From NCBI GenBank assembly GCA_003645115.1, contig QNEG01000041.1, positions 1 to 9,342 of the forward strand: a stretch of DNA of 9,342 bases. The letters are read 5' to 3'. The translations under genes and the position numbers were made by a program. The notes below the pieces were generated by a model. That model saw nothing but the letters and a program-made list of their open reading frames with translations, was not told the DNA's origin and searched no databases. Source of the DNA: a bacterium. Its GTDB lineage: Bacteria; UBP14; UBA6098; B30-G16. The stretch's first letter is position 1. Every line of letters begins with the position of its first letter. Of this stretch, positions 7,038 to 9,342 are shown one piece after another.

Positions 7038-7195
7038 GTTTTAATTTGAATTTGTATTAATATAATGTTTGCAAATCATAAAAAAAATTATTTTTTATAA
7101 ATTAATCGAAAATGTCGGTATTTATGTTTATATAATTTTGGAATTTATTGCTCGATTATTGCAATTATCGATGAAACGAGTAATACATATTTACT
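7038..7195. promoter_or_regulatory. Divergent AT-rich promoter region between the Ig-repeat gene and hypF
   Basis: Both genes must be transcribed outward from here. On the plus strand there is TATAAT at 7131-7136, overlapping TAATTTTG at 7133-7140, which fits the TAnnTTTG -7 element described for Bacteroidota. No good -35 or -33 partner is present at normal spacing. An A/T inverted repeat, ATAAAAAA-AATTA-TTTTTTAT, lies at 7078-7098 and could bend DNA or act as an UP-like element. For the minus-strand gene only loose candidates (ATTATATT, complement of 7059-7066) are seen. Confidence 0.45.
7152..7171. promoter_or_regulatory. Near-perfect 20-bp palindrome upstream of hypF, candidate operator
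   Basis: TCGATTATTGCAATTATCGA is a palindrome with nine of ten base pairs matching; only the T/T at 7157 and 7166 breaks it. It ends 24 bases before the hypF ATG and lies about 15 bases downstream of the TATAAT box, so it would sit just after the transcription start. This layout suits a dimeric repressor site, but no regulator gene is in the window. Confidence 0.45.
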
Positions 7196-9342
7196 ATGAA
7201 AGCATTGAGGATAAAAATATATGGTGTAGTTCAGGGAGTTGGATTTCGTCCATTTGTGAAGAGGCTGGCTAACCAATGTAATATATTGGGGTCGGTTCGG
7301 AACGAGGGTTTTGGCGTGAGCATATTTATCCAGGGCGAAACCGATAATGTAGATAATTTTATTCAATATCTTCACCAGAAAAAGCCGCCATCTGCCTATT
7401 ATGAGAAAATCGAATTGGAACCGGCAAAAACAATTCCCCAATTGAGCGATTTTGTTATCGCAAGCTCGAAAGTTTCAGAAAAAATCGGTCTTATGCCAAC
7501 AGATATGACAGTGTGTGACGAATGCTTGGAAGAGATGAATAATCCCCATAACCGACGATATTTATATCCATTCATAAATTGCACCAATTGTGGACCACGA
7601 TTTTCCATAATCGAGGAATTGCCTTACGACCGTCCCACTACCACTATGAAACGGTTCCAGATGTGTCCACGATGTGAGAGCGAGTATAAGGATGAGTCCG
7701 ATAGGCGATATCATGCTCAACCAATTGCCTGTCCCGAATGTGGACCGCAATATTTTTTACATCCGGAAATCGAACCGAGTGTGAAAATGGGCATACCAGA
7801 TTGGGCGATTCCCATAAAAATCGCTTCAGATTATCTTTCCGATGGAAAAATTGTAGCCGTTCAGGGTATCGGTGGATTTCACATAATGTGCGATGCTAAC
7901 TGTGAAAGCGCTATCGCTCGATTGAGAAAATGGAAATGCAGGAAATCCAAGCCATTTGCGATAATGGTGAAAGATATGAATATTGCTCGAGAAATTGCGC
8001 ATATTTCTGCTTTGGAGGAAGAACTATTACAATCGCCTTCTGCACCGATATTATTATTAAAAATTCGAGAGAATGAAATGATTTCCGATAAAGTCGCTCC
8101 CCAGCTGGCTCATCTGGGAGTATTTTTGCCTTATGCTCCGGTTCATCATTTGCTGTTCAAATTTGACGCACCACAAATATTGATTGCCACCAGCGGAAAT
8201 CGTCGCGATGAACCTATAGCGATGACACCGGAGGATGCGATGTCTCGTCTGGATGTAGCGGATTCGATTTTATGGCATAATCGCCCCATTCACAATCGGG
8301 TAGATGATTCAGTGGGATTTGTGGCGAATAAGAAATTATTTTTGGTTCGGAGTGCTCGAGGATATACACCTGCACGGTTTTCGTTGCCGCAGGATGGGAA
8401 AAAAGTTATTTCTGCTGGCGCCGATATGAAAGGTGGAATATCGGTTTGCGATGGCAATTTTATATATCCTTCGCAATATCTTGGCGAACTCTCCGAACCG
8501 ATGACTCAAAAGTTTTGGGAAGAGACAGTAGATAAATTTACTCGATGGTTAAAAGTAGAACCCGATATAATTGCTTGCGATTTACATCCGGATTATCATT
8601 CCACTCGGTTGGCAGAGAATTTATCATCAAAATGGAATGTTCCGCTGGTGAGAATCCAGCACCATAAAGCACATTGCTGGGCGACTGTATTGGAGCATCA
8701 GAATTTTGAGCCGGCATTGGGAGTAGTATATGATGGCACCGGATATGGCGATGATGGAAAGATATGGGGCGGAGAATTTTTCTATGTGGAACCTCGAACT
8801 GCGAAGTGTCAACGAATAGGTCATCTGGATGAAATCATTCTTCCCGGCGGAGATTCTGCCGCTATAAATGTAATTCGGATGGCTTATGCATATCTTATTC
8901 ATTCATACCAGAGCGCCGATAATATTCCGAATATTCCGCTGCTGAAAGAATTATCATCTTTGGAGCGACAGGGGATAGAACGAATATATTCTGTTTGGAA
9001 TCCTCCGATAACCACCAGTATGGGTCGGCTTTTCGATGCGGTTTCGGCGATATTATCTATCGCATATAAAAACGAATTCGAGGCACAGGCACCGATGTTG
9101 TTAGAGGCGAAAGCACACGAAATCCCCATCCAAGAAATCATTTCTATGAAACCATATTCATTCCGAATATTCGAGGATGATGAAAGCAAGCAGATATTAG
9201 ATATTCGACCGATGATAAGACAGATTTGTGATGAAATCGTTTCGGATATACCAGTAGAAAAAATTTCTGCGCGATTTCATAGAACAATTTCAATTGCTAC
9301 CATAAAAATAATAGATATATTTTCTAACAAATTAAATACAAA
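7196..9342 (+). CDS. hypF: [NiFe]-hydrogenase maturation carbamoyltransferase HypF (3' partial)
   Basis: HypF uses carbamoyl phosphate and ATP to make carbamoyl-adenylate and transfers the carbamoyl group to the C-terminal Cys of HypE, the first step in making the cyanide ligands of the NiFe site. The 715 visible residues contain all domains. An acylphosphatase domain has VQGVGFRPF (Arg18) and Asn36. Two zinc fingers of form C-x2-C-x18-C-x2-C lie at Cys107/110/129/132 and 157/160/179/182. A YrdC-like domain, about 205-395, has KPFAIMVKD, TSGN (332-335) and VDDSV. The Kae1/HypF-C domain has GADMK, HPDYHST (464-470), HHKAH (489-493), DGTGYGDDGKIWGGE (513-527) and TSMGRLFDAVSA. The frame is open at the right edge, and about 50 residues, including the SGGVxxN region, are missing. 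The start is the only in-frame ATG after the stop at 7181. No Shine-Dalgarno is evident. Other hyp genes may follow outside. Confidence 0.97.
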   Translation, partial: MKALRIKIYGVVQGVGFRPFVKRLANQCNILGSVRNEGFGVSIFIQGETDNVDNFIQYLHQKKPPSAYYEKIELEPAKTIPQLSDFVIASSKVSEKIGLMPTDMTVCDECLEEMNNPHNRRYLYPFINCTNCGPRFSIIEELPYDRPTTTMKRFQMCPRCESEYKDESDRRYHAQPIACPECGPQYFLHPEIEPSVKMGIPDWAIPIKIASDYLSDGKIVAVQGIGGFHIMCDANCESAIARLRKWKCRKSKPFAIMVKDMNIAREIAHISALEEELLQSPSAPILLLKIRENEMISDKVAPQLAHLGVFLPYAPVHHLLFKFDAPQILIATSGNRRDEPIAMTPEDAMSRLDVADSILWHNRPIHNRVDDSVGFVANKKLFLVRSARGYTPARFSLPQDGKKVISAGADMKGGISVCDGNFIYPSQYLGELSEPMTQKFWEETVDKFTRWLKVEPDIIACDLHPDYHSTRLAENLSSKWNVPLVRIQHHKAHCWATVLEHQNFEPALGVVYDGTGYGDDGKIWGGEFFYVEPRTAKCQRIGHLDEIILPGGDSAAINVIRMAYAYLIHSYQSADNIPNIPLLKELSSLERQGIERIYSVWNPPITTSMGRLFDAVSAILSIAYKNEFEAQAPMLLEAKAHEIPIQEIISMKPYSFRIFEDDESKQILDIRPMIRQICDEIVSDIPVEKISARFHRTISIATIKIIDIFSNKLNT

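Noticed and set aside
7069..7272. Short plus-strand frame overlapping the hypF start
   Set aside because: Runs through the AT-rich promoter and out of frame into hypF, whose acylphosphatase motif fixes the true frame.
8627..9189. Two minus-strand frames of 91 and 96 codons
   Set aside because: Both are antisense to the well-supported C-terminal domain of hypF and show no motif.
1..9342. CRISPR array, tRNA/rRNA, insertion sequence or toxin-antitoxin pair
   Set aside because: No regularly spaced repeats, cloverleaf, transposase or small paired genes could be found on either strand.

Overview
The window looks like chromosomal DNA of a bacterium from the FCB superphylum or a related candidate phylum (Marinimicrobia-, Cloacimonadota-, WOR-3- or KSB1-like). 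This rests on two long secreted proteins that both end in a PNPFN-type C-terminal sorting domain of the type IX secretion (Por) kind, and on the moderately AT-rich, tightly packed genes. The exact lineage cannot be settled from the sequence alone. No phage, insertion sequence, CRISPR or RNA gene is visible.

Layout from left to right. (1) 1-644 (+): 3' part of a GlmU-type UDP-GlcNAc pyrophosphorylase that stops right after the uridyltransferase domain. (2) 647-1549 (+): a cytoplasmic protein made almost wholly of about eight TPR units, starting two bases after the glmU stop and so probably co-translated with it. (3) 1550-1644: a short intergenic region with a direct repeat around an inverted repeat, then a strong Shine-Dalgarno. 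(4) 1645-3951 (+): a 768-residue exported protein with BNR/Asp-box propeller-like repeats and a FlgD-like sorting tail, followed by a rho-independent terminator. (5) 3952-4332: a convergent intergenic region with degenerate short-period repeats. (6) 4333-7026 (-): an 897-residue exported protein with about seven degenerate Ig-like units and a shorter Por-type sorting tail. (7) 7027-7195: a divergent, very AT-rich promoter region with a TATAAT box and a near-perfect 20-bp palindrome just upstream of hypF. (8) 7196-9342 (+): hypF, the carbamoyltransferase of [NiFe]-hydrogenase maturation, open at the right edge and with nearly all of its motifs intact.

The genes fall into three functional units rather than one system: amino-sugar nucleotide supply plus a TPR partner, two independently expressed surface or secreted proteins in convergent orientation, and a hydrogenase maturation gene whose operon may continue beyond the window. 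The most interesting points are the stand-alone GlmU uridyltransferase, the unassigned Ig-repeat protein, the two different sorting-tail variants side by side, and the palindrome before hypF. I see no convincing evidence for a new multi-gene defence or mobile system here.
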